Below, one piece after another: positions 53,601 through 64,000 of a stretch of DNA of 64,000 nucleotides (positions within the stretch are counted from its first letter, which is position 1; the number at the start of each line of letters is the position of its first letter). Source of the DNA: Malurus cyaneus samueli (taxonomy: Eukaryota; Chordata; Aves; Passeriformes; Maluridae); assembly GCA_009741485.1 (NCBI GenBank), contig CM019216.1, forward strand, positions 22,667,119 through 22,731,118, read 5' to 3'. The notes below the pieces were generated by a model. That model saw only the letters and a list, made by a program, of their open reading frames with translations. It had not been told where the DNA came from and did no database searches. Position numbers and translations under genes: made by a program.

Positions 53601-56600
53601 GCTTTTAGCTATTGCATCTGCAACTGAAGCTAACTGTGAAATTAGCAATTTATTTATCCCATGGTACATACACACACACATTTGCAACAGTAAAAGTGAG
53701 TAAGGGTGAATAGTGAATGCTGTGAGTAAAAGCTAGAACATTTTTTACCATATTTTGTCATTCTCTATTTAATCAAATACCTTCAGATTCCCATATTGAA
53801 ACTTTCCTTTTTCCTTCTTATAGCTAATACCACTAATACTATTAACACAAATATATCTAAATAACATAATATGAGCTCTGCCAAAATAACAAAGGAAAGT
53901 TTGACCCTCAAAATGGCTGCCTGAATTGCAAGAAAACAGAAGATGTCATTAAGTATAAAATAGAACAATAAAGGACTATATTTGTAATATAGTATATATA
54001 TTTGCATGTATAAAGAACTTTTTATATAAATTTGTGTATATAAAGAACTATAACTTGTAAACAGCTTTTGATTCTGCAATACTTAGTAAATGTAGGACTT
54101 CTTAGGAAGGCATATACATATTAAGATACTTCTCAAGATTATATCTTTACAAAATCTACATTAGAACTTGCAGACTGTTTTCTGCATTATGTCCCATTCT
54201 GAAAAATGTATCAACAAAGGTAAAAAAATTTCCTTTTTCTTTGAAAAAAAATGGAAATTTACTCTGCTTATTTAGGCACTGATTTGAAAGCTGTTAAATA
54301 AAATATAAAGTTGTTGCTAATCTTACTTGGAAGGTATAACTGATAAACAAGAAAGAATAATGAAGACATATCAACAGTAATAAAATTATCTAGACAATTC
54401 TGTGCACATAACTGTCAATATTTTAGATTTATCCATCTGAAATTGAGATGTAATTATGTAGTGTTCCATTTCATATTTAGACACGTCGGTAAAATAGAAA
54501 TTTTAATTTAGTGGAAAACAAAATACAGCTGTTTCTAAGAAAACTGGAATCTGAGATATCAGAAAAAAATTTCCATGAAATGTAATAAACATAACTGTTT
54601 CTTAGTCATTTTGTATGGAATTGAAAGTAATGAATAGATAAGGTTTGATATTTCCTGGCAAAAGCAACAGCAATAATACCAGCCAACAATCTGGTGTATG
54701 AGCAATACTTTCCTAAAGTGAGTGCCTTTAGTGAGTGCCTTTTTGCTCTTCTAATGATTTCTGTAAGGGATTTTTTTAAATTGCACATTGAATTAAAATA
54801 AGAATGCTATTATTGTGTACCTAGAATGAGAAAACAAGTTACCTGTATAGCTGTGAGGATATTGGCTAGTGCCTGGCCATATGTGTCATGACAGTGAACA
54901 GCAAGAGCACTCAGAGGAATTTCTTTCATAACAGCTTCCAACATTTTTTTCATACTTCCAGGAGTCCCCACACCAATTGTATCTCCCAGAGAGATTTCAT
55001 AACAGCCCATACTGTACAGCCGTTTAGACACCTGATTAGAAACAGAAAAACACCAAGAGATCAAGATCAAAGAGTATAAAATAGGGTCAAGAACATACAT
55101 CATAAAGGACATACTTCTGTACAGGTTTTATCAGACACCCTCTATTCATTCTTAAAACTGCCACTGAAGAACATCCCACAGATCTTTATTTTAAAATTAT
55201 AGTTTTGCTATTTTCTATACATGGAATAGCAAAACCTGCTTTTTGACTCACCCACAGAATCCAAATAAGTACAATTTTAACATTAAGAATTAAGTTTCTG
55301 TCAAGATCTTTCCTAACATTTTCTTCCCTCTGGAGACATCCCAGCTGTTTGCTTTTCTCCATGTACTTTTCATCTTACAAGCTGTGCAGGGTAAAGATTT
55401 GTCCTTTTGTTTGCATATTACATGGAGCCAACTAAAACAATAAACAATTAACAAAAAGCCTGATTTTTTCTTTCTCTTGGCACTTAAAAAATCCAATGAA
55501 AACTGAAATTTCAACATGTTGAAGTCCATAATAATTTTGCAATATCAAGTTTGCTTGCTTTCCATGAAACCAAATATTATACTAACAAAGTAAAACTGCA
55601 ACGTAATTAACATTCTAGTCCTTACATTTAAAAAATTTTCTTAATATCAAACAAAACCATATACAAATAGATCTTACTTATGTAAGTAGATCCCTAAATA
55701 TTTCTGCAGTTATGTCTCTGAGGAGTTCTTTACATGAGTGAGAACTGAGGTCTGGCTCCGTAACTTTTGTATGGAGAGAAACACATTCAGAAGCACAAAA
55801 TCATGTTTTCACTGAAAATACTGCTTCAGGAATTGAATGCAGGATCTTTCCATCTTATTTTTGTTGGATTCTTTTGGAAAAGTTCCACCTTATTTTCAGC
55901 TGCTCAATATGTTTGTCCCCTTTAGGATTCCCCATTGAGTATGAAAGATCCCAAAGACCACTCTACTGGAACAGAATCCCAGTCTAGAAACTAACTGTTT
56001 AGAAATGAAAAAATACAACCCTTTTCCAAGACATCTTCAGTCATACTGCAGTCTGCTGTTAAAACAATTCCAGGACTTCATCACTGGGATTGCTGTGAGC
56101 ATGTCTGAGGAAGCTGACAAAGTGTTGCACCAGCAGTCTCGGAAGCACTGGATTAATACTGCGGTTCACTTAAATCAAAGAACAGCTGAAAAAAACTTCA
56201 AATAGTCTGAATCCCCCTGTTTAAGACTTGGAAGTGCTATGACTATTGCAAATGTGGTAAAACTGTGCTTTAAAGGCAGTCTCCCTGGTTCATATACATA
56301 TAAATTCAACATGTGTTTTAAGAAAGGGATATTCACCAGAATGCAAAAGGGATTAATCTCACAGCATATTTTAATATCATCAACATGATACATGGCAGGG
56401 ATTTTAACTAGACTACTGTTGTAAGAAAAAAAAAAAAAAAAAAAAAGATAATCTGCAGCTAGTGGGGGATTACATCCAGTTAAACTCCAAACCTTACTTT
56501 TTCTTTATGATCAGTACAAAGAACATTACTGCATTTTCCAACCCCATTCTTTTTAATTCATGATTCAAAGCTTTTCTAGATGAGCATTTTAATCACAACT

Positions 56601-59029
56601 TGGACTATATAAACTGCTAGAAATCATATTGCATTCACTTCTTTTTCATACTTAGTCCCTAGGTCCTTCAGCTTCCTGAATACAATGTTCTGAAAGATGA
56701 GAGAGGATGAAACTGTTAACAAGCTGAGCATCACTGTTAACTTGTCATGCTGTAACCTTAAAGTGATTCTCAAAAAGAGATCTATATTTAGTTTCAGGAA
56801 GAATAAACATGCTTGGAAGCTGATGGGAGTTTTTGGTACTGAATTTTCTGTTCTACCATAGTAGAAGGCAGCCTATTAGTTATATTTTTATAAGTTTTCA
56901 ATGTGGATTTTTGGGATGAGGGTGTGAAGAGAACACACTGTTTTTAAAATGTAATCAGGATGTGATTATGAGCTTTCAGCTTTGGTGATTGAATTGGGTT
57001 GTGTTCTGCACCACTGAGCAGTTTTACTATGCATGAGTCTTGTGCTACTCCCATTGGGAATGCTGCCCTGACACCAAGCATTGATCAAAACGGGAATTAG
57101 TGACCCAGCGCTGCAACCCCTTAGGCATGTGAACAGTCTTACTCCTGGAAATATTTTAAGCAAAGAAAATAATTTTTTTAAGCAAGACCTGCAGTTCTTG
57201 TGCTGTAAGGGAAAGTTTAATGATCCAAGAATATTCAAATAGGAGCAGGTAAATTTTCTATAGTTTGATCAGAATGTATCCTGGAAAATCTCTAAGTGAA
57301 TCTGCAGCTTTAGGTTAAAAGAAAGCTAAGGAAAGAACTAGGCAGGCAGAAAGACAAAAACAGCCAAGCTTATGACAGGAAAATAATGAATTACACAACT
57401 GCCTTGAAGGATGTTATACAGTGTTTCCAACAACTTTCAAGCTTTATTTGCCTAAAGTTGAGTTTTACAATCCACAAAATGATAAGTGCTTAAGCAGTCA
57501 CAGTCAAGAGAGTCAAAATGCTCCCAGTCCAAAACGATGATGACCAGAGCAATAGCTCTCTGAAGAGTTTAGCAACTCAGCCAGTAGTTTTGATAATTCT
57601 GATTCTGTGCATGTGTTTGCATAAAACCCATCAGATGCTTCTATATATATATCAGTGCTTGCTGAATCAGGGATAGAAATAATAAATTTAATGAGATACC
57701 TTTTATTCATAAACCTATACACATTATTGTAAAGGTATGCAAGTAGACACTTATTAGGATGAAGATAGAAAACAAAATTGCTGTTTGAGTAAAAATTTGC
57801 AGGTCTGGAACATTAAATAGCAATCCCACTGGCAAACTGAGAAGGAGCTCTTCTGTGCAAGGAGAGTAGTTAACAAACAAGCAACTTGTGGAAAAAATCC
57901 TGTTGGGGAACATGATAAGCAGTATGTCAGCACTGCTCTAACTAAAGCTGTGTCACTTCTAACCTTCACTTCATATTAAAACAACTAAATTCAGAAATAT
58001 TGAGTACCTTTCAAATTAGCTGGTTTTTTTAAGGAGTGTGAGTATATGTGGCAGCTGTGGGAGAAGTCCTATCACAAATTCCATCTGGAATGTATACTAG
58101 AAGAAGATGCAGGAGAACAGGATCTGAAAACCACCCACACAGAACATAATATAGCAGAGAAATGTTGACTAACTGCTTGTGCTACAAATCAAAAAAATAA
58201 TGGTTCGGATATTCTGCTAGATCAACAAAATAGGTGATTAAGTGTAACAGAGATGACAATCTATCTCTAGGTGGAAGGCCAGCACTTTCTGCCTAAAGCC
58301 TGTTGGAATTTTCACTCCACTTTCTTTTTTTACTGTCCATTTAAGCTCTGATGACCTCTTTGTCTTTGTGCAAAATTTTACACTTGTGTTTCAGTCTGAA
58401 AAAAAAAGGCTGGACTAAGACATCCTCTTCCTTATCCTTTACTCTAAATGGGAAAAGGAGGCAGGGAGGGGAAGGTGCAACTTATTCCATCAAGGGGGTA
58501 GATCAGTTTAAGAAATCACACTGAGGGTGAGTTTTGGTTCATGTGTCAAACACATGACACTCACCAGAAGCACAGTGACAACACAGTATCCTTATTCCAG
58601 CATAAAATGGATTTAAAAGCAAGAAGTTGTGCTGGAAACCCTGTTGTGCACCATAGTCCACTGATGTATGTGCTTGAATCTTTCCCTAAGCATTTTCTTC
58701 CCTGCTTGCTGGAGGAAACAGTACACAATATTTTTTTGCATGAGTGGTAACAATCTAAATAGGCTATTAGTCTCACATTTGACTTCTCACATATGGTTAA
58801 GGGAGGTTATACACAAAATTTTAGCATTAGCTATGTTTTTTGGTTGTTTTCCTTATATTTTATTCATTAAAGATACTTTTATGATTAAGCAGCGGAAATT
58901 ACTTCTAGACATTTTAAAATGTATTTTTGATTCATTAAAAAAACAAGCCAGAAGTTCGCTCTTACTTCTGCCACTTTATCTGGTGCAATGCTTCCTTCAT
59001 ATGGGCATCCCAAGGCACAGGACACATAC
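27107..59029 (-). CDS. HMGCLL1: HMGCLL1, spliced coding region (last four exons)
   Basis: 3-hydroxymethyl-3-methylglutaryl-CoA lyase-like 1 cleaves HMG-CoA to acetyl-CoA and acetoacetate outside mitochondria, as an alternative ketone-body route. Four exons join in frame: 59029-58966, 55031-54843, 31509-31384 and 27220-27107. They encode the C-terminal half of the TIM barrel. Visible active-site parts are the S-L-G-D-T-I-G-V-G motif, the H-C-H-D metal-binding motif, and the G-L-G-G-C-P-Y lyase signature with its catalytic Cys and a following G-N. The sequence follows human HMGCLL1 closely, including the tail motif [10 protein letters not shown], which separates it from mitochondrial HMGCL with its C-K-L end. 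The N-terminal exons are outside the window. Confidence 0.95.
27221..31383 (-). other. HMGCLL1 last intron
   Basis: This 4.2-kb AT-rich intron contains the tRNA-Ile/CR1 composite SINE at 29215-29343. A 141-codon open frame at 29947-30372 on the minus strand has no recognisable family and is about what chance allows. Confidence 0.7.
29215..29343 (-). mobile_element. tRNA-Ile-headed SINE with CR1 tail (TguSINE1-like)
   Basis: On the minus strand, 29343-29276 resembles tRNA-Ile: an A-box-like GCTTAGTTGGT, an anticodon loop reading CTGATAA (anticodon GAT), and a B-box GGTTCAATTTC that has lost the consensus. The rest, down to about 29215, is a CR1 3' tail (complement of ctgagttggaagggaccca). This architecture is that of the passerine SINE I recall as TguSINE1. 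It is not a functional tRNA gene, because the acceptor-stem 5' half and the B box are degraded. Confidence 0.78.
31384..31509 (-). CDS. HMGCLL1: HMGCLL1 exon with lyase active-site signature
   Basis: This 126-nt exon of 42 codons is phase 0 at both ends. It contains [11 protein letters not shown], the HMG-CoA lyase active-site signature with the catalytic cysteine in a mobile loop. It then has A-K-G-A-T-G-N, whose Asn is a conserved metal ligand in the family, and [11 protein letters not shown]. The acceptor is ttttccag and the donor acc|gtaaga. As I recall, the matching HMGCL exon is also 126 nt. Confidence 0.96.
32701..32739. repeat. Two-copy tandem repeat, period 21
   Basis: The 18-mer cacagattgctgattacc occurs twice without a mismatch, separated by ctt. 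Confidence 0.9.
50619..50658 (+). repeat. 40-base poly(A) tract
   Basis: An uninterrupted run of 40 A follows a more GC-rich 200-base block at about 50420-50618. It could be the tail of a retroposed RNA or a simple homopolymer expansion. I did not find clear target-site duplications. Confidence 0.85.
54717..54742. repeat. Two-copy tandem repeat, period 13
   Basis: agtgagtgccttt occurs twice in tandem, about 100 bases downstream of an HMGCLL1 donor on the transcribed strand. Confidence 0.9.
54843..55031 (-). CDS. HMGCLL1: HMGCLL1 exon with metal-binding H-x-H motif
   Basis: This 189-nt exon of 63 codons is phase 0 at both ends. It contains [18 protein letters not shown] and, near its end, [14 protein letters not shown]. 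The two His residues are the divalent-metal ligands of the lyase. The acceptor reads tctaatcag and the donor cag|gtaact. A 23-kb intron follows. Confidence 0.96.
55032..58965 (-). other. HMGCLL1 intron
   Basis: This 3.9-kb intron contains a 21-A run at 56426-56446 and a short TA repeat near 57640. No exon or transposon recognised. Confidence 0.7.
56426..56446 (+). repeat. 21-base poly(A) tract
   Basis: Uninterrupted A homopolymer with no recognisable element attached. Confidence 0.85.
58966..59029 (-). CDS. HMGCLL1: HMGCLL1 exon, start of barrel C-terminal half
   Basis: This 64-nt exon encodes [12 protein letters not shown] followed by S-I-A-P-D-K-V-A-E, matching human HMGCLL1. It begins with one base completing a split codon, expected to be the Gly of R-G-Y-V-S, and ends in phase 0. 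The donor is gaa|gtaaga and the acceptor ttaattag. The next exon upstream was not found between 59030 and 64000. Confidence 0.94.
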
Positions 59030-62000
59030 CTAATTAAAAAGAAAAAAAATAGTCTTTTTAAAAATATATATAAATATACGCAATATATGTAATGTGTATT
59101 CATCCATGTTACATTAAAAAACAGGTTAAATGTAACACTGAATGTTTAAACCAGTCAATGTAGAATAAACATTTGAATGAAAAGTTAAAATTATATCAGA
59201 TGAAAACAGCAGGTTTATCAATTTTCCTTTTAAATCACAGAACAGCAATTTATAGTTTTATTTATGTTCAATACAAGTCACGAGTTGTAAAGGACTGGCA
59301 ATGCAGCCAAGTTAACAATTTTGTAGGAGACTGTTTTTCTTGATATTTCCTTCTGAAGTTGCAAGAGCCAGCTCAAACCTTGCCTTGCCTTCACGAGGTA
59401 TTCAGAGGAACATATCACTTTCTTCCTTGTACTACCTACCCAGACCGTAGTGAGCAACACAAGGACACAGACAACTTCCGACAACCTCACCACCTCATAA
59501 GAACTGTGAATGAGGGAGTTTTCACCCTCTGTCTCTGTACTGGCATTTCTGTCCCAGTGCCCCAAAAGAATTATAGCTCCCTGGCAAACTGTAATTTAGG
59601 TATGCCTTGAGACAAGAAGAAATCAAGAAACCAAACTGTGTCCCTCAGCAGCTATTGGCTCCACAAACTACAAAAACTGAAAGCCACAATCAAGATTCCA
59701 TTTTTCAGCCCTAAAACTCTATTAGCATAGAATTCCATTTAAATTCCCTCATTTTAATGATAATTAAGAGCCATGAAATTCTAATGAAACTTCTAATTGT
59801 TTATCTTAAATTGATTAGGAATATGATTAAACTAACCAGAAACATCCCGTGAAAATCAAAAGTGTGACTGCAAAAGGATTTACAACAGATTCAGAGGCCT
59901 GCAGAGCCCCAGTCCCAGTGGGAGGTTGCTCAACTGCTTAATAGGAGAACAAGAGCCTTCATCGATCTCCCATCATTCCCTTTCGCTCAACACTGAAGGA
60001 TATAATGTAAAATTATACACTGTATAATGTAAAAGGGATTGAACAGATGCCAGTTTGTATGTAGTCAAGGTCCATGGGGTAAAGGATGTATTGTTTCTTT
60101 GCAGTTGAAGGAGAAACTGATTGATAGAATGTGAAATTAGGATCAGTAACAGACAAAAACAAATTGCAAAGAAAAGGTCTGTATTTTAATACACAGAGCA
60201 TATTCCAAAACTTATTTGAAGGTATGGTGCTGGCTCACTAGAAGTAACAGTAAGAATGAATCAAACCTTAAATCTAAAAAGAGCTTGATTAGGTCTGACA
60301 AAGAAATGGAAATGAATTTTGTTTCTACAAAAGTGGTTGGGTCCATTACATCCTGCTCATAATTTTAATCCAGATGCCTACTAGGCATGATTTCAATTAC
60401 CTACATGTCATTATGAAAAACAGGTTTTTGAAACTTTGCCATAGAATTCATTAAATATCAGCCCCAACTTAGAAGTCGTTGTTTAAATTTCAGAATTCTG
60501 AGTTTTCATATCTACATTAAAGATTAAAAAGTAGCTACTGTTAACAGTTAAACTGTCCTGACTTTCTGTGACACATAACTCAAAAGCAATTCAGGATAAT
60601 TTCCTAAATTTTTTTATGCATACACAGTTTTTCAAATGAAACTAAGCATGAAGAATTTCAGACCCAAAGGATTGCTTTTTACATAATATTACAGTGCCTA
60701 GAGCTAGTCAATGCATACACTTACTGAAATAATTTTCAATATCAGCCACAGCACTTTTTATGAAGTGATTAAAAACAGTACTACATACTAAGTAAATGCA
60801 AAACATACAGCATGTATGTGCTTTACTCACTTAATGTTCCCTTTATTTACATATCTTTACATGTTCCTAATGGCTACATATGTCAGATCAAGAAGATGTG
60901 CATTTGGTAGTGATAATGTGGCATGAATGACATCTGGAAAGGGGTAGGGCAAATAAAAGTAAAGGCAAGCCAGAAGGTATCTAGAGAACAACAGAATACT
61001 CCCTGTGGTTCGCACCAGTGAGCAGAAACTTGCCTGACCTCACATAATTCAGCTGGGCCTGCTGGGGTATGAAAGTATGTGGTGACCTGAGGAATCTGCC
61101 TACTACAATACACAAATCTGTTTGAGATTATGAACTCTCTGCATACTCACACCATTGCAACTAGAATGACATTTTAAACAAGGAAAATATGGTAGATATA
61201 ATCTATCTGGGCATTTGATATTCAATATTAAACTGGAGAAAATAGGGATTACGAAAGAATTTGACAGGAAAAGGACTTCCTACCAGAGAGACAACAAAGT
61301 CCTGTGGAGAATGAAAGAACAAGTTTTCAGTAGAGTTCATCAGGAATGAGCTTGGCAGAATTTTATCTAATATTTTTACTTCATGAGTTGGAATAAAAAC
61401 TAGAGGTGTGGTGGTGATAACATTAAATTACTTGGTACTATCAATATGAAAAAAAGGAAAAAAAGAAGCACTGAGATTCCATGAAGAATGGATGGACAGG
61501 AGCATTAGAAAAAGGACTCAGTTGATGGCAATGACAAAGAGAAATTCTTAAAATGCAGGTATAAAAAAGTAAAGTGCATTCCAGACATATATCAGGATAA
61601 GCATTTTTAATAGAGGACATAAAACAGAGGACAAAAATCACAGAATAAACTGAGTCGGAAGGGACTCAGAAGGATCACTGAGTCCACCTCTTGGCCCCCG
61701 CACAGCACCATCCCCAAGAATCACACCATGTGCCTGACAGCATTGTCCAAATGCTTTTTGAACTCTCAGGCTTGGTGCTGTGACAGCCTGGGGAGCCTGT
61801 TCCAGTGCCCAGCCACCCTCTGGGTGAAGAACATTTTCCTGATATCCAGCCCAAACCTCCCCTGGCACAATTTCAGCCCATTCCCTTGGGTCCTGTCCCT
61901 GGTCACCAGAGAGATCAGTGCCTGCCCCTCTCCTTCCCCTCACAAGAAGTTGTAACTGCACTGAGTTCTCCACTCAGTCTCCTCTGCTCCAGGCTGAACA

Positions 62001-64000
62001 GATCAAGTGACCCTCAGCCACTTCTCATTCAGCTTCCCTCAAGGCCATCTTTGCTGCCCTCCATTGGATGCTCTCTAATGGTTTAATATCTTTCTTATAT
62101 TGTAGTACTCCAAACTGCACACAATATTCAAGGTGAGGCTGCCCCAGTGCAGAGCAGAGTGGGACAATCCCCCACCTTGCCCAGCATCTGGTTCCCCACT
62201 CTGGCTGTACATCCAGAGTTGCCCCATCTGAGGTGCAGAATCCGGCACTTTCCCTTGTTGAACTTCGTACAGTTGGGGATCACCCAGCCCTCTGATTTGT
62301 CAGTATCTCTCTGCAGGGCCTCCCTGCTTTTGAGGGAGTTGACAGCTCCTCACAGTTTTGTATCATTTGCAAACTTGCTTAGTATCCCTTCCAGTCCTGT
62401 GTCCAAGTCATTTATGAAGATGTTGAAGAGCACGGCGCCTAAGATGAAGCCCTGTGGAAATCCTTTTGGAAAGGTCTTGCTATATCCTTATAGGAAATAA
62501 GAGATAAAATTTGAGTCATTCATACAGCTGGAACATACATAGGCAAGCACTGAGTACTGCTAGTGGGGTACAGAGAGCCTAGCTTGTGAAAGGAGAAAAC
62601 ATACATGTCTGTGTGAAAGAGGAAAAATAATCATGTGTCTGGTCTGAGTAGTTGCCAGGATATCTAGAATTAGGGCAGTATTGAGTGGGATGCTTTGTAA
62701 CTGCACTTGTGTGATTCCAAATCACTAAGTGGAAGTGTGAGGAAATAGGTTTCAATACAAAGGTACTCTGTTATCTACATATAAATTTGGCTGTTACATT
62801 TTCGTTTTATTTGTTGGTATGAAATAACCCATAGGGCACTAACATCACAAGAGTCGATCATTAAAATCACAACCAAAGCAGAGCCCCAAGACCTCCCCTC
62901 ATATGCCTCCAAAATGGGAGACAACTTTGAAGAACATGCTGCGGAACTGCTTGGAAAGAAGAAAATTACCGAGACACAGCCACAGAGAGCAACAGAAAAC
63001 ACAAGTTTAAAGAAGAGTCTGGTCATCTGCAGCGAACACTACTGACAAATCAAGAAGAATGAGGATAGACTACTGTTTCCGAGATCTTGTCATCAGGGAG
63101 TTTGGTGAGAGCTGTAGCAGTTGCAGGCAAGGAACAGAAGCCAAAGTGTAGGAGTTCTAGGAGGGAATCACAAAAGAGGGTCTCCAGACAGTAATTATAA
63201 ACAGCGCCTTCAATGAGCTTAGGAATGAAGAAGAGATAGGCGATGAGATATGATATGAAGAACCAAGTAGGGTCAAAGCTGCAATTTTTAAGAGGCAAAT
63301 GCTTGCTTGTATTGCAAGTGGAAAAGAGCCAGAAAGCAGTGAGAGGTTAAGAAAGAGAATAAGGGAGGGAAGAAATAAGAGGAAGAACAGAACATGGGGT
63401 CACTGGGGCAAGTGGAGAGGGTATAGATGCAAAGTAGACAAGAAACTTCTGCTGCTCTGACAGTGGAGGAGAAAGGACAGAAGGAAGAGGATATGGTATC
63501 TATTTTTCTTAGGAGAAAAAGCAAGATCCTATGTGAAGAAAAGCAGCAGAGGAAAGAGAGGAGTTTGAGCAATAAATTACAGAGGCAACTGGGATTTAAT
63601 TTGTGAATTCAATTAAATTGGAGAATACAGCTGTTTTCTAAAAAGATAGCAGGACTGAAAGAAAAAAAATACACCATAATGAAAAAGAGTGTCCTGGTCT
63701 CAGAACATTCACCAGAGACACTTGATAGTATGAGAGCAGAAGCAAGTATCTGGGAGTTCACAAAGCAGAGTCTGCAATGGAAGTGTTTAATTCTAAGTAT
63801 GTGCTTAAATCTCTGCTGAATCAAGGCCAGATACAGCTTAACTACATCTTCAGCATGCAATCAAAAAAACAGCTCATGAAGCCACAGATGGAAAGAAAGA
63901 CTCACAAGTAAACACATCCATACAGCTTCTTTAGGAACACACAGGTATATGCTGTTTTGCTCACTCAGGTTCTGGGAAATCAGAATTTCTATGTTTAAGA
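59030..64000 (-). other. HMGCLL1 intron, continuing past the window
   Basis: No upstream HMGCLL1 exon was found. It holds the 840-bp CR1 copy at 61636-62475 and a purine-rich strand at about 63040-63580. Open frames here overlap CR1 or have no recognisable family. Confidence 0.65.
61636..62475 (-). mobile_element. CR1 LINE copy, about 840 bp, 5'-truncated
   Basis: The plus strand starts with tcacagaataaactgagtcg and runs through the standard antisense CR1 blocks. These include the cctggggagcctgttccag block, the ttcctgatatccagccca block, a ctccaggctgaacag block, and an aagatgttgaagagcac block at the truncated end. It is the longest repeat in the window and accounts for the open frames at 61638-62500. 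Confidence 0.92.

Larger units (their letters stand above)
31510..54842 (-). other. HMGCLL1 23-kb intron
   Basis: I recognise no exon, RNA gene or sizeable transposon in this very long AT-rich intron. Visible items are a 21-base tandem repeat near 32701, a T-run near 42330, a 40-A tract at 50619, a more complex block at 52620-52880, TA-rich DNA near 53990-54060, and a 13-base tandem repeat at 54717. Open frames of up to 144 codons (38222-38656, minus) resemble no known family. Confidence 0.6.

Noticed and set aside
61638..62500. Open frames of 75-117 codons on both strands
   Set aside because: All lie in the 840-bp CR1 copy.
62775..63860. Series of minus-strand frames rich in Ser, Phe and Leu
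   Set aside because: They are the complement of a purine-rich stretch, which suppresses stops; no domain is seen.

Overview
The window looks like nuclear DNA from a bird, most probably a passerine. It is AT-rich, intron-dominated sequence with vertebrate splice sites. It carries several 5'-truncated CR1 LINE copies and one element whose head is a degenerate tRNA-Ile and whose tail is CR1-like, the build of the passerine SINE TguSINE1 (recognised from memory, not searched). No bacterial genes, CRISPR arrays, rRNA genes or intact tRNA genes are visible.

Two protein-coding genes were recognised, arranged tail to tail. GFRAL, the GDF15 receptor of the GDNF-receptor-alpha family, runs on the + strand. 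Its identifiable exons lie from about 3879 to the stop codon at 18954. The exons for the signal peptide and the first four cysteines of domain 1 were not found and are probably left of the window. HMGCLL1, extramitochondrial HMG-CoA lyase, runs on the - strand. Its last four coding exons lie from 59029 down to the stop codon at 27107, and its 5' exons lie beyond the right edge. About 8 kb of mostly featureless DNA separates the two genes. Mammals have the same neighbours in the same orientation, which supports both identifications.

Layout: 1-3878 upstream or intronic DNA with CR1 remnants; 3879-18954 GFRAL exons and introns; 19020-26910 intergenic; 27107-31509 the last two HMGCLL1 exons; 31510-54842 a 23-kb intron; 54843-59029 two more exons; 59030-64000 an intron holding an 840-bp CR1 copy.

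The most interesting signal is an additional GFRAL exon at 5520-5924. It lies between the exons corresponding to human exons 3 and 4. It encodes a complete ten-cysteine GFR/GAS1-type domain that mammalian GFRAL lacks, as far as I recall. It has good splice sites and is flanked by phase-1 introns on both sides, so the reading frame survives with or without it. This predicts a four-GFR-domain GFRAL, with a three-domain form possible by exon skipping. Exon read-through and a cryptic terminal exon could also give soluble forms, but these are more speculative.
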